Positions 45,492 through 54,072 of a stretch of 64,000 nucleotides of DNA are shown piece after piece. Position 1 is the first letter of the stretch. Every line of letters begins with the position of its first letter. The notes under the pieces were generated by a model, which saw only the letters and a program-made list of their open reading frames with translations, did no database searches and was not told the DNA's origin. Location: contig CALKFG010000003.1 of the NCBI GenBank assembly GCA_938084575.1, positions 124,001-188,000 on the forward strand, given 5' to 3'. Origin of the DNA: an uncultured Hyphomonadaceae bacterium. Its GTDB lineage: Bacteria > Pseudomonadota > Alphaproteobacteria > Caulobacterales > Hyphomonadaceae. Made by a program: the position numbers and the translations under genes.

Positions 45492-45524
45492 ATGAGTTAC
45501 GGTCCCCATCCCCATTGTGCATAG
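45492..45524 (+). CDS. Possible short leader peptide (MSYGPHPHCA) before hisS
   Basis: Ten-codon frame with two His codons in the leader of hisS-hisZ-hisG. CTATGC (45477-45482) can pair with GCATAG (45519-45524) around it, while CCCATT (45511-45516, over the second His codon) can pair with AATGGG (45548-45553), so two structures would exclude each other. No ribosome site or terminator T-run is evident, so support is weak. Confidence 0.25.
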   Translation: MSYGPHPHCA

Positions 45525-45673
45525 CGCGTCCGGCGAGGCGTGATCGGAATGGGTTGGCCTCAATATCTCTCATTTGATTTCCAACAGCACCGATCTCTTC
45601 CGCTTCAGGCGCACCTTCACACGCGGGGGGGCTTCGTTTAAGCGGGCAGAATATCGGCAAGAGGCAACACGGC

Positions 45674-47146
45674 ATGACAAAAACGGCTGCAAATTCCAGG
45701 AATCTTGCACGAAAGCCGCGCGGCTTTCCCGATAAGCGTGAAGCCACCTTGCATGCGGAAGCGGCGATGATTGAAAGGGTGACCTCAGTTTATCGCAATT
45801 GGGGGTTTGAAGCTCTGGATACGGGGGCGTTTGAATTCGCCGATGCGCTGGGCAAGTTCCTGCCCGATGATGACCGGCCCAATGCGGGTGTGTTCGCGCT
45901 TCCCGATGATGATGATCAGTGGATGAGCCTGCGATATGATTTGACAGCGCCTTTGGCGCGGTTCGCGGCGGAAAACTGGCAGACGCTCCCGAAGCCGTTC
46001 AGAAGATATGCCTCGGGACCAGTTTGGCGCAACGAGAAGCCCGGTCCCGGACGCTTCCGCGAGTTCATGCAATGCGATGCAGACACCGTTGGCGCGTCTG
46101 GCGCCCATGCCGATGCTGAAATGATCGCCATGGCGGCCGAGGCGATGCGTGCAGCGGGTGCCGCGCAGGGCGGATTTGTGATCCGGGTAAATACGAGGCG
46201 CCTGCTCGATGCTGTCCTTGTATCGATTGGCGCAGACAGTGAGGCGGCACGGATCACAGTCTTGCGCGCGCTGGATAAGCTGGACCGGCTCGGTGTGTCC
46301 GGCGTCGCGGACCTTCTGGGCGCAGGCCGCATGGATGACAGCGGCGACTTTACCAAGGGTGCCGGGCTTGGAGCCGAAGCGGTAAAGGCCGTACTTGCCT
46401 TTGCAGAAGCAGGACGAGCGACGCGTGCCGAGACAATTGAGGCCATCGGTCGAGCTGTTGGAGGCGGAGAGGCTGCGAAGGCGGGTCTGGTTGAGCTGGC
46501 TCAGATTTCAGACGGGCTGATGGCCCTTGGAGTGGCTGAAGAAGATGTGGTGATTGATCCGTCCATTGTGCGTGGTCTGGAATACTATACCGGTCCGGTT
46601 TTTGAGGCCGAGCTTCTGCAGGAAGCATGCGACGAGGCTGGAAATCCGATCCGGATTGGTTCCGTCGGCGGCGGCGGCAGATATGATGATTTGATCGCAA
46701 GGTTTACGGGTGAAGCTATTCCCGCAACAGGCTTTTCTGTCGGGATTAGCCGCCTGACGACCGCTTTCCGCCTGTTGGGCGATCTGAAGCCGTTGAACGG
46801 TCCGGTGATCGTTCTCAATCTGGACCGCAGCAATCCCTCAATTGCGCTACAGGCTGCTACAGAGCTGCGGCGGGCGGGTATCCGGGCGGAGGCTTATATG
46901 GGCCAGTCTGGCATGCGTCCGCAGATGAAATATGCAGACCGCCGCGGGGCACCCGCCGTGGTGATGATTGGTGAAGATGAGCTGTCCCGGGGCAGCGTTA
47001 CAGTTAAAGATTTGAAGGTGGGGGCCAGAGAAGCAGCGTCGATCCAATCCAATGAGGAATACCGGGACGTTCGCCCGGGACAATTCGAGGTCGGTCGGGC
47101 GGACATGGTGACCCGTATCCGGGAAATTGTGGAGGCAGATCAGTGA
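45674..47146 (+). CDS. hisS: Histidyl-tRNA synthetase
   Basis: Class II synthetase of 490 residues that charges tRNA-His. Motif 2 is RRYASGPVWRNEKPGPGRFREFMQCDADTVG, the His-binding sequence LEYYTGPVFEAEL and motif 3 IGSVGGGGRYDDLIARF...PATGFSVGISRL are present, and the C-terminal anticodon domain begins about residue 375 (PVIVLNLDR). It is the diverged alphaproteobacterial HisS form. It heads an operon with hisZ and hisG, whose start overlaps its stop. Confidence 0.97.
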   Translation: MTKTAANSRNLARKPRGFPDKREATLHAEAAMIERVTSVYRNWGFEALDTGAFEFADALGKFLPDDDRPNAGVFALPDDDDQWMSLRYDLTAPLARFAAENWQTLPKPFRRYASGPVWRNEKPGPGRFREFMQCDADTVGASGAHADAEMIAMAAEAMRAAGAAQGGFVIRVNTRRLLDAVLVSIGADSEAARITVLRALDKLDRLGVSGVADLLGAGRMDDSGDFTKGAGLGAEAVKAVLAFAEAGRATRAETIEAIGRAVGGGEAAKAGLVELAQISDGLMALGVAEEDVVIDPSIVRGLEYYTGPVFEAELLQEACDEAGNPIRIGSVGGGGRYDDLIARFTGEAIPATGFSVGISRLTTAFRLLGDLKPLNGPVIVLNLDRSNPSIALQAATELRRAGIRAEAYMGQSGMRPQMKYADRRGAPAVVMIGEDELSRGSVTVKDLKVGAREAASIQSNEEYRDVRPGQFEVGRADMVTRIREIVEADQ

Positions 47147-48252
47147 GTGCTGGGGTCGCTTTCGAACGATTGGGTGGCGATTTCGTAACACCCAACATTA
47201 TGCTTGAGGCCTCCGTGCCCCTTGAATTATCCGGTGAAGCGGTTCGCAATCGGATATGTACCTTTCTGGATCATGAGGGTCGCGAATGGGCTTTGCGACC
47301 CGATCTGACGCTGCCGGTGGCAATCGCCGAGGTGGCCCACCGCAGGATGGCAGGGACAGGCGAAAGTCTGCGCCGTTATGATGGTCCGGTCTTTCGTTTG
47401 CCATCAGTTCCGGGAGATCCGATAGAGTTGCGTCAGACCGGCTTTGAGCGGTTTGGGGCCGCCAGCAGTCCGGTCGAGGACGCCCGTCTTTATGCCGACA
47501 TCTGTACAGGGTGTCAGGCAGAAGGTGCTGCTGAGGGGTGGACGCGATGCGGCGACCTCTCGATCTTTCCAGCGTTTGTAGATGCGCTCGACCTTCCCCC
47601 TGAGATTGCCGAAGGGTTGAAGCGCGCCTTCCGGCAGGAGGGGGGGGTGCGGGCCTTTATAGAAACGGACCGCAACGGCGCCGCCTCTGGAATGGTGCGC
47701 CGGCTGGCCGGCCTGTCTGAGGAGGACGTAAAGGCCTTCGTGGATGATATGTTCGCTCTGACCGGGGTCCAGCCCGTGGGCGACCGGAGCACCGAGGACG
47801 TTATCAGGCGATTGGCCGAGCTTTCTGCGTCACGCTCTGCGCCCGATTTGACCGCTGCGCAACGCCAGCTGATTGACCGTTTCTTGTCTATCGATGTTCC
47901 CCTCAACGATGCGCCTTCTGAACTCAGCCGTCTTGTTAAGGACGGGGGGCTGAGCCAGTTTGATGGTGTCCTCTCCACACTGTCCAACAGGCTCGCAGAA
48001 ATGAGCGCTCTGGCGCCGGCCGCTTTCCTGCAGGAGGCGCGCTTTCTCACAAGCTTTGGTCGACGCTTCACCTATTATGACGGCTTTGTTTTTGAGGTAT
48101 CGGCGTTGGGCACGCCGCGGGGCTCATTCGCCATGGGTGGGCGCTATGACCAGCTTCTCACCAGACTTTCCGGGGGTGATGTTAAAGCCAGCGCAATCGG
48201 AGGCGTGGTTGTTCCTGACCGTGTTATGCGCCAGTCAGGGAGACGCAAATGA
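47143..48252 (+). CDS. hisZ: ATP phosphoribosyltransferase regulatory subunit HisZ
   Basis: HisS paralogue of 369 residues without the anticodon domain, acting as regulatory subunit of HisG. Recognisable parts are ALRPDLTLPVAIAEVA (motif 2 region), RQTGFERFGAASSPVEDARLYADI and the motif 3-like RGSFAMGGRYDQLLTRLSG. The start is GTG 47143, overlapping the hisS stop, with GGAGG 7 bases upstream. HisZ occurs with short-form HisG; the neighbouring HisG is longer than that form. Confidence 0.95.
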   Translation: MSAGVAFERLGGDFVTPNIMLEASVPLELSGEAVRNRICTFLDHEGREWALRPDLTLPVAIAEVAHRRMAGTGESLRRYDGPVFRLPSVPGDPIELRQTGFERFGAASSPVEDARLYADICTGCQAEGAAEGWTRCGDLSIFPAFVDALDLPPEIAEGLKRAFRQEGGVRAFIETDRNGAASGMVRRLAGLSEEDVKAFVDDMFALTGVQPVGDRSTEDVIRRLAELSASRSAPDLTAAQRQLIDRFLSIDVPLNDAPSELSRLVKDGGLSQFDGVLSTLSNRLAEMSALAPAAFLQEARFLTSFGRRFTYYDGFVFEVSALGTPRGSFAMGGRYDQLLTRLSGGDVKASAIGGVVVPDRVMRQSGRRK

Positions 48253-49184
48253 CACGTCTGAGTTTCGCTATTCCTTCCAAGGGACGCCTGAAACAGAATA
48301 CCGAAACCTGGCTGGCGGCCTGTGGCTTCCGGCTGCGTCAAATCGGTGGTGGCCGCGGTTACACCGCAGCGCTTGATGGGCAGCCTGAAATTGACATCCT
48401 TCTGCTTTCAGCGGGTGAAATTGCTGAGGGCCTGATTTCGGGCAGCCTGCATTTGGGGATCACGGGCGAGGATCTTCTGTACAATATGTCGACAGATATT
48501 GAGCGTGATGTGCATGTTTTGCGCCGATTGGGGTTTGGCCGGGCTGATTTGGTTGTGGCGGTTCCCGCCGCCTGGCTGGATGTCGATACGATGGCGGATC
48601 TGGAGGCGGCAGGCGCGCAGTTCAGACTACAGCATGGCCGACGGCTGCGGGTGGCAACCAAATATATGCGGGCCACCCGGCATTTTTTCGCGGCCCGATC
48701 TGTTGGGGAATACCGCCTGGTTGAAAGCGCGGGGGCGACAGAAGCGGCACCGGCTGCTGGGTCGGCAGACCTCATCGTGGATATTACCTCGACGGGGGCG
48801 ACGCTGAAGGCCAACGGATTGAAGGTCTTATCCGATGGCGTCATCCTTGCCAGCGAGGCCTCATTGGTGGCAGGGCGCAATGCGGACTGGTCGGATGCCG
48901 TCCGCGAAGCGCTTGGAGGGCTCTTGGATGCGGTCGAGGCAGAAGCGGCCGCGCAGGGCTTAAAAAAAATTGAGGTCGGTCAGCCGATAACGGACGAATT
49001 GATCACGCAACTTGAGGTGGTCCGACTGAATCCTCAAGCGGTTCTCGCACCCCAGAAGAAGGCCTTGAACATCGCCCGAACACTCGCAATGCAAGGGTGT
49101 GAACCCGTTGTAATTACAACCATTGAGCATTGTTTTAATGGGCGTAATCCCGTCTTGGAAAATTTCCTTTCCAAATTGTCATGA
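48249..49184 (+). CDS. hisG: ATP phosphoribosyltransferase HisG
   Basis: First enzyme of histidine synthesis, 311 residues. FAIPSKGRLKQNTETWL, LGITGEDLLYN, and the PRPP loop VDITSTGATLKANGL are intact. HisZ-dependent short HisG proteins are usually about 210-230 residues; here about 90 extra residues follow (from KKIEVGQPITDELITQLEVV), and they do not clearly resemble the ACT-like domain of long HisG. The ATG overlaps the hisZ stop (ATGA). The terminator 49263-49289 ends the operon. Confidence 0.95.
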   Translation: MTRLSFAIPSKGRLKQNTETWLAACGFRLRQIGGGRGYTAALDGQPEIDILLLSAGEIAEGLISGSLHLGITGEDLLYNMSTDIERDVHVLRRLGFGRADLVVAVPAAWLDVDTMADLEAAGAQFRLQHGRRLRVATKYMRATRHFFAARSVGEYRLVESAGATEAAPAAGSADLIVDITSTGATLKANGLKVLSDGVILASEASLVAGRNADWSDAVREALGGLLDAVEAEAAAQGLKKIEVGQPITDELITQLEVVRLNPQAVLAPQKKALNIARTLAMQGCEPVVITTIEHCFNGRNPVLENFLSKLS

Positions 49185-49190
49185 TCTCGC

Positions 49191-49219
49191 TTGACAGGCG
49201 TGCGACAATTTAGCGATAC
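49191..49219 (+). promoter_or_regulatory. Possible promoter in the hisG-argD intergenic region
   Basis: Perfect TTGACA at 49191-49196, 17 bases, then CGATAC (49214-49219) as a poor -10. It would give a transcript of about 65 bases ending at the terminator 49263-49289. Confidence 0.35.
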
Positions 49220-49262
49220 AGATGAGGCAAGTTTCTGGGAGGAAACGCTGCAATCACCTAAT

Positions 49263-49289
49263 GGCGCGCCGGAATGGCGCGCCTTTTTT
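49263..49289 (+). terminator. Rho-independent terminator after hisG
   Basis: Two copies of the palindrome GGCGCGCC (49263-49270 and 49276-49283) form a perfect 8-bp stem with a 5-base loop, followed by six T residues. Confidence 0.92.
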
Positions 49290-49458
49290 GGTTCAGGCCC
49301 TTAAAGTCCGCTGAGAGCTGATCCGTGTCACAGCCGGAAATCGGCCGCGAGGCGCCTGAAAACAGGATATGTTCTGCGTTCGATGCGGCGGTGAGTTGAC
49401 TTTCCATTTCGGCCACCCCAAGCCGTCGAGGGGTTTGAGTTCAGCGACGGAGTACAGC

Positions 49459-50649
49459 ATGATCGAGGCACGCCAGAATATCCTACCGGTTTACAACCCG
49501 CCGGGTGAGCTTTTTGTGCGTGGAGAAGGCGCTCGCTTATTCACTGAGAGCGGGGATACCTATCTCGACTTCATTGCCGGAATTGCCGTCAATGGTCTTG
49601 GTCACGCTCATCCTGAAATGGTCCGCGCTCTTCAGGAACAGGCCGGGAAGCTCTGGCATACGTCTAATATGTTCCGGATTGCTGATGGGGAAACTCTGGC
49701 TGCAAAGATCTGCACAGGGAGCTTTGCTGACCGGGTTTTCTTTACCAATTCCGGGACCGAGTCGATTGAATGTGCGCTTAAGGCTGCGCGGAAATATCAT
49801 TGGGCCAATGGCGACGAAGACCGATATGAGATCATTACCTTTAGCGGGGCCTTTCATGGCCGTTCGCTGGCGGCGATCAATGCAGGCGGAAACCCTGCCT
49901 ACCTTGAAGGGTTTGGTCCGCCCATGCCCGGCTTTACCCATATTGAATTTGGCGATCATGACGCGCTTCGTGCTGCCGTATCGAATAAAACTGCTGCGAT
50001 CCTTATCGAGCCGGTTCAGGGGGAAGGGGGCGTTCGTGCGCTGCCGGAGGCCTGTCTCTCGGGGCTCAGAGCCCTGTGCGATGAGACCGGTGCCTTGCTC
50101 ATCTATGACGAGGTGCAATGCGGAATGGGCCGGACCGGAAAATTATTTGCCCACGAATGGGCGGCCGATGCGGCGCCTGATATTATGGCGGTGGCTAAGG
50201 GGATTGGCGGAGGGTTTCCTTTCGGGGCCTGTCTGATGACGGAGGCGGTTGGACGGGTGATGCAGCCCGGCAGTCATGGATCAACTTATGGCGGTAACCC
50301 TTTGGCGATGGCCGTCGGAAATGTGGTCTGGGATATTGTATCTGACGAGGCATTTCTAGAGAATGTGCGGGGGGTGTCGAGCGTGCTTGCTCAAGGCTTG
50401 AAATCGCTTGCGGATTCCCATCCGGACAAGGTTGAAGGCCTCACGGGTAAAGGTCTTTTAACTGGCATCCGTCTCCGCTTTGCACCCAAGCCGCTGCAGA
50501 ATGCCTGTCGCGAGCGCCGGCTTCTGGTGGGGGCCGCGGGTCAGAACGTGCTGCGCCTTGCGCCTCCCTTAATCATTACGGACGCTGACGTTCGGGAGGC
50601 GGTAGCGGTTATGGATGATGCGCTGAAGGATGATGCCATCGGGTCCTAG
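49459..50649 (+). CDS. argD: Acetylornithine aminotransferase
   Basis: PLP enzyme of 396 residues converting N-acetylglutamate semialdehyde to N-acetylornithine. It has the class III pattern YLDFIAGIAVNGLGHAHPEM, FTNSGTESIECALKAARKYH, FHGRSLAAI, IYDEVQCGMGRTGK and the PLP Lys in MAVAKGIGGGFPFGA. ATG 49459 follows GGAG by 7 bases; the longer in-frame start is not family-like. In many alphaproteobacteria argD is directly followed by argF, but here two minus-strand polyamine genes lie between. Confidence 0.96.
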   Translation: MIEARQNILPVYNPPGELFVRGEGARLFTESGDTYLDFIAGIAVNGLGHAHPEMVRALQEQAGKLWHTSNMFRIADGETLAAKICTGSFADRVFFTNSGTESIECALKAARKYHWANGDEDRYEIITFSGAFHGRSLAAINAGGNPAYLEGFGPPMPGFTHIEFGDHDALRAAVSNKTAAILIEPVQGEGGVRALPEACLSGLRALCDETGALLIYDEVQCGMGRTGKLFAHEWAADAAPDIMAVAKGIGGGFPFGACLMTEAVGRVMQPGSHGSTYGGNPLAMAVGNVVWDIVSDEAFLENVRGVSSVLAQGLKSLADSHPDKVEGLTGKGLLTGIRLRFAPKPLQNACRERRLLVGAAGQNVLRLAPPLIITDADVREAVAVMDDALKDDAIGS

Positions 50650-50683
50650 GCAGGCGAATCCAGATGCCGGGCTTCAGGTCCAG

Positions 50684-51811
50684 CTAGCGGCCAAGGCGCT
50701 GTCGGAACGAGTCGTAGCCAAAATCACTCAACAATTCGACCTGCCCGTCTTCCCAGCGCACGGCAAGGTTGGCCAGCGGGGTCCCGTTGAATGTCTGGGT
50801 TTTTACAAAGCTATAGTGCATCTGGTCGGTAAAGATCAGCCGGTCACCAGGTTGCAGCGGGGCGTCGAAACTGTAGGTCCCGATTATGTCGCCAGTCATA
50901 CATGTCTTGCCGCCCAAACAGTAAGTATGGAGCTTCTCACCGGGGCCTGCCGCGTCAAGAATGACTGGCCTGTATGGCACCTCCAGAACATCTGGCATAT
51001 GTGTTGACGCGCTGGCATCCAGAATGGCAAGGGCTTCTTCATTCCAGTGCAGGGCCAGCACGCTGGCATGCAGCTCTCCAGTGTCAACCACCAGGCCTGC
51101 CCCCGGTTCAAGCACAACCTCAAGGCCGAACCGGTCTTGAAACCGACGGATGGCGGTGATCAGGGCGTCGACATCGTAGCCTGGCTTGTTGAGGAAGTGA
51201 CCGCCGCCGAAATTGACCGTGGTGACCTTGTCCAGCCAGGGCGAAAATTGGTCACTCACATGCTCGATCAGGCCGACGGATCCGGAGGCGAGGCTTTCGC
51301 ACAACGCGTGAACATGGAAAATATCGACCTGGTCCCAGTCGACCTTGTCCAGCTGTGACCGAACCTCGCCAAAGCGAGATCCGGGAGCACAAGGATCGTA
51401 CAGGGCGCCGCCCAGCGTTGCATTGGAATAGCCGGGATTGACCCTCAGGCCGAGTTGTCCGCCTGCGGCGCGGGCCCGGTCCCCGAACCGGGCAAGCTGC
51501 TCGGCGCTGTTGAAATAAATATGCTGGGCCAGCCCTGTAAGCCGGTCGATCTCACCTTCAGTGTAGGCCGGGCTGTAAACATGGACCTCCTTACCGAAAC
51601 ACTCGGCCCCGAGGCGCGCCTCATACTCTCCGCTCGCGGTTGTGCCATCGAGAAAATCCCGCATCATCGGAAACAGCGCCGGCAGGGCGAAGGCTTTCGT
51701 GGCGAGCAGGATCTTGCAGCCAGTTGTGCGCCGGATCCGGTCAGCAGTCTCAAGATTGGAACGCAGCCGGGCCGCGTCAATAATGAAGCTCGGGGTTGGA
51801 AGGTCCAGCAT
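50684..51811 (-). CDS. nspC: Carboxynorspermidine/carboxyspermidine decarboxylase
   Basis: PLP-dependent decarboxylase of 375 residues, alanine-racemase fold, ending the alternative polyamine route. The PLP Lys is in LLATKAFALPALFP (about residue 38); VNPGYSNATLGGALYDPCAPGSRFG, VDIFHVHALCES and NFGGGHFLNKPGYD are characteristic of NspC. The product is spermidine or norspermidine. It lies 5 bases after the dehydrogenase gene that makes its substrate. Confidence 0.95.
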   Translation of the reverse strand: MLDLPTPSFIIDAARLRSNLETADRIRRTTGCKILLATKAFALPALFPMMRDFLDGTTASGEYEARLGAECFGKEVHVYSPAYTEGEIDRLTGLAQHIYFNSAEQLARFGDRARAAGGQLGLRVNPGYSNATLGGALYDPCAPGSRFGEVRSQLDKVDWDQVDIFHVHALCESLASGSVGLIEHVSDQFSPWLDKVTTVNFGGGHFLNKPGYDVDALITAIRRFQDRFGLEVVLEPGAGLVVDTGELHASVLALHWNEEALAILDASASTHMPDVLEVPYRPVILDAAGPGEKLHTYCLGGKTCMTGDIIGTYSFDAPLQPGDRLIFTDQMHYSFVKTQTFNGTPLANLAVRWEDGQVELLSDFGYDSFRQRLGR

Positions 51812-51816
51812 TCAGC

Positions 51817-53031
51817 TCAGATCCCAACGGCAAACAGATCAGCCTGGTCGGCTGATGCAACATCTATAACGTGCCAGGGCAGGCCTCTGCGCGCGACATC
51901 TTCCAGGAAGGGTCTGGCTGGGAATTGTTCGACATTGAACACGCCTTGACCCGTCCATTCCCCGCTGAAGAGCATTTTGGCGCCGGACACGGGAGGAACG
52001 CCTGTGGTGTAGGAGACCGCCTGCGCACTGACCTCGCGATAGGTCTCCGCATGGTCACACACATTGTAAATCATCTTTGTCAGGGGTTGGCCGTCCCGGA
52101 TCCCGCGAATGATGCAACCTATCGACGTCTTGCCGGTATAGTCCTCAGCAAGGCTTGAGGGGGGCGGTAAAAGCTCTTTCAGGAACTCCATCGGAATGAC
52201 TGGCGTTCCCTTATACATGACCGGATCAATTCGAGTCATGCCAATATTGGTCAGGACATCGAGATGCTTGATATAGGCCTCTCCAAACGTCATCCAAAAC
52301 CGGATTTGTTTCAGGCCTGGGATATGCCGGATCAGGCTTTCCTCCTCTTCATGATACAACAGGTAAGACATGCGCGGTCCGACCTCCGGATAATCAATCA
52401 GGGTTTTGACTGACAGGGGCGGAATGGTGATCCAGTCCCCATCCTTCCAGTATTTGCCGTTCTGCGTCACTTCACGAAGATTGATTTCAGGATTGAAATT
52501 TGTTGCAAAGGCTTTCCCGTGATCGCCGGCATTACAATCGACAATGTCGATATATTCGATGGTGTCGAAAAGGTGTTGTTGAGCATAGGCGCAAAAAATA
52601 TTCGTAACGCCCGGATCAAACCCACATCCAAGAATTGCGATCAGCTTCTTCTCTGCAAAGCGCTCATGATACGGCCATTGCCATTTATAGGAGAACTCGG
52701 CTTTGTCCCGCGGTTCATAATTGGCCGTATCCATGTAATGAACACCGGCGTCCAGGCAGGCGTCCATAATCGACAGATCCTGATAAGGCAGAGCCATATT
52801 GATGACCAGATCCGGTTTGACCCGGCGGAGCAGGGCCACCGTGTCAGCGACATTGTCGGCATCAAGTTGCGCGATATCGATCTCGCTCTTGCACAGGGCG
52901 GCGACCTTCTGGCAGGATTCGATGCGCCTCGATGCCAGCGTGATGTGCTTGAAGGTATCACGATCCAGGGCACATTTCTGGGCAACGACGGTGCCAGCGG
53001 CCCCGGCACCGATAATGAGAACACTGTCCAT
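51817..53031 (-). CDS. Carboxynorspermidine/carboxyspermidine dehydrogenase (saccharopine dehydrogenase family)
   Basis: NAD(P)H-dependent enzyme of 404 residues that joins aspartate semialdehyde with a diamine (putrescine or diaminopropane). Rossmann motif IIGAGAAGTVVAQKCA (about 5-20), INMALPYQDLSIMDACLDAGVHYMDTANYE, LGCGFDPGVTNIFCAYAQQHL, and VDCNAGDHGKAFATNFNPEIN fit this group rather than lysine-pathway saccharopine dehydrogenases. AAAGGAGA precedes the ATG. Forms an operon with nspC, so carboxyspermidine or carboxynorspermidine passes straight to it. Confidence 0.93.
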   Translation of the reverse strand: MDSVLIIGAGAAGTVVAQKCALDRDTFKHITLASRRIESCQKVAALCKSEIDIAQLDADNVADTVALLRRVKPDLVINMALPYQDLSIMDACLDAGVHYMDTANYEPRDKAEFSYKWQWPYHERFAEKKLIAILGCGFDPGVTNIFCAYAQQHLFDTIEYIDIVDCNAGDHGKAFATNFNPEINLREVTQNGKYWKDGDWITIPPLSVKTLIDYPEVGPRMSYLLYHEEEESLIRHIPGLKQIRFWMTFGEAYIKHLDVLTNIGMTRIDPVMYKGTPVIPMEFLKELLPPPSSLAEDYTGKTSIGCIIRGIRDGQPLTKMIYNVCDHAETYREVSAQAVSYTTGVPPVSGAKMLFSGEWTGQGVFNVEQFPARPFLEDVARRGLPWHVIDVASADQADLFAVGI

Positions 53032-53145
53032 GCAGATCTCCTTTAGATTGCGACTTCGTCCATTTAGGCGACTGCTTTCCTCGGGGCCAGTAGCTTTTAG
53101 CGGGGATTTCGGCTAAGAGCGCCGCTTGCTGAGGCGGAGAGGGCC

Positions 53146-54072
53146 ATGGCCATTAGACATTTTACCGATATCTGGAAACTGCAGGCCGAGGATTTGCGGG
53201 GCATTCTGGATCAGGCGCATCAGATGAAAGCGGCCAGGGCAGGATGGCCGCGGGGCCGACCGGACGCCGGCGCGGCTCTGAGCGGTCACAGCCTGGCCAT
53301 GCTGTTCGAGAAGAATTCGACCCGGACCCGGTTCAGTTTCGATATGGCAATGCGCCAGCTGGGGGGAGAGACCCTAATCGCGGCCGCATCGGAAATGCAG
53401 CTTGGTCGCGGCGAATCGGTAGAAGACACCGCCCGTGTGCTGAGCCGGTATGTCGACGCGGTGATGATCCGCGCCAATCGCCATGAGGATATCGAGACCT
53501 TCGCCGAAGTGGCCACAATTCCCGTGATCAATGGCCTGTCTGATCGGTCTCATCCCTGCCAGATCATGGCTGACCTGCTGACCTTGGAGGAGCATGGCGT
53601 GACGCTGAAGGGCGCGCGTTTGGCCTGGGTTGGCGACGGCAATAATGTCTGTGCGAGTTTCATGCATGCTGCCGCACCCTTCGGCTTCAGCCTGGCAGTT
53701 GGAACGCCCACAGATTACCAGCCCGCCGACTGGGATGTGGATATTATCACCCATCAGGGGGGGCAGATCGAGCAGTTCAGCTCGGCGGAGGCCGCCGTCG
53801 ACGGAGCCGATGTCGTGATTGCCGACACGTTCATTTCCATGGGGGATGCCGATGCCAGCCAGCGTCTGGCCGATCTTGGTCCATTTCGTGTCGATGAGGC
53901 CCTGATGGCAAAGGCCGCGCCGGGGGCCAAATTCCTTCACTGTCTCCCCGCCCATCGCGGGGAAGAGGTCTCGGCCGAAGTGATTGACGGACCCCGGTCT
54001 CTGGTTTTTGACGAAGCCGAAAACCGGCTGCACGCCCAAAAGGCCGTGTTGCGCTGGTGTCTGGGCCTCTAG
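53146..54072 (+). CDS. argF: Ornithine carbamoyltransferase
   Basis: Enzyme of 308 residues making citrulline from ornithine and carbamoyl phosphate. Carbamoyl-phosphate motif STRTRFSFD (about 58-66), [12 protein letters not shown], the ornithine region MGDADASQR, and [15 protein letters not shown] are intact. ATG 53146 follows GGAGAGG. It stands 115 bases downstream of the divergent dehydrogenase. Its TAG stop is interlocked with the stop of the next gene through CTAG 54069-54072. Confidence 0.97.
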   Translation: MAIRHFTDIWKLQAEDLRGILDQAHQMKAARAGWPRGRPDAGAALSGHSLAMLFEKNSTRTRFSFDMAMRQLGGETLIAAASEMQLGRGESVEDTARVLSRYVDAVMIRANRHEDIETFAEVATIPVINGLSDRSHPCQIMADLLTLEEHGVTLKGARLAWVGDGNNVCASFMHAAAPFGFSLAVGTPTDYQPADWDVDIITHQGGQIEQFSSAEAAVDGADVVIADTFISMGDADASQRLADLGPFRVDEALMAKAAPGAKFLHCLPAHRGEEVSAEVIDGPRSLVFDEAENRLHAQKAVLRWCLGL

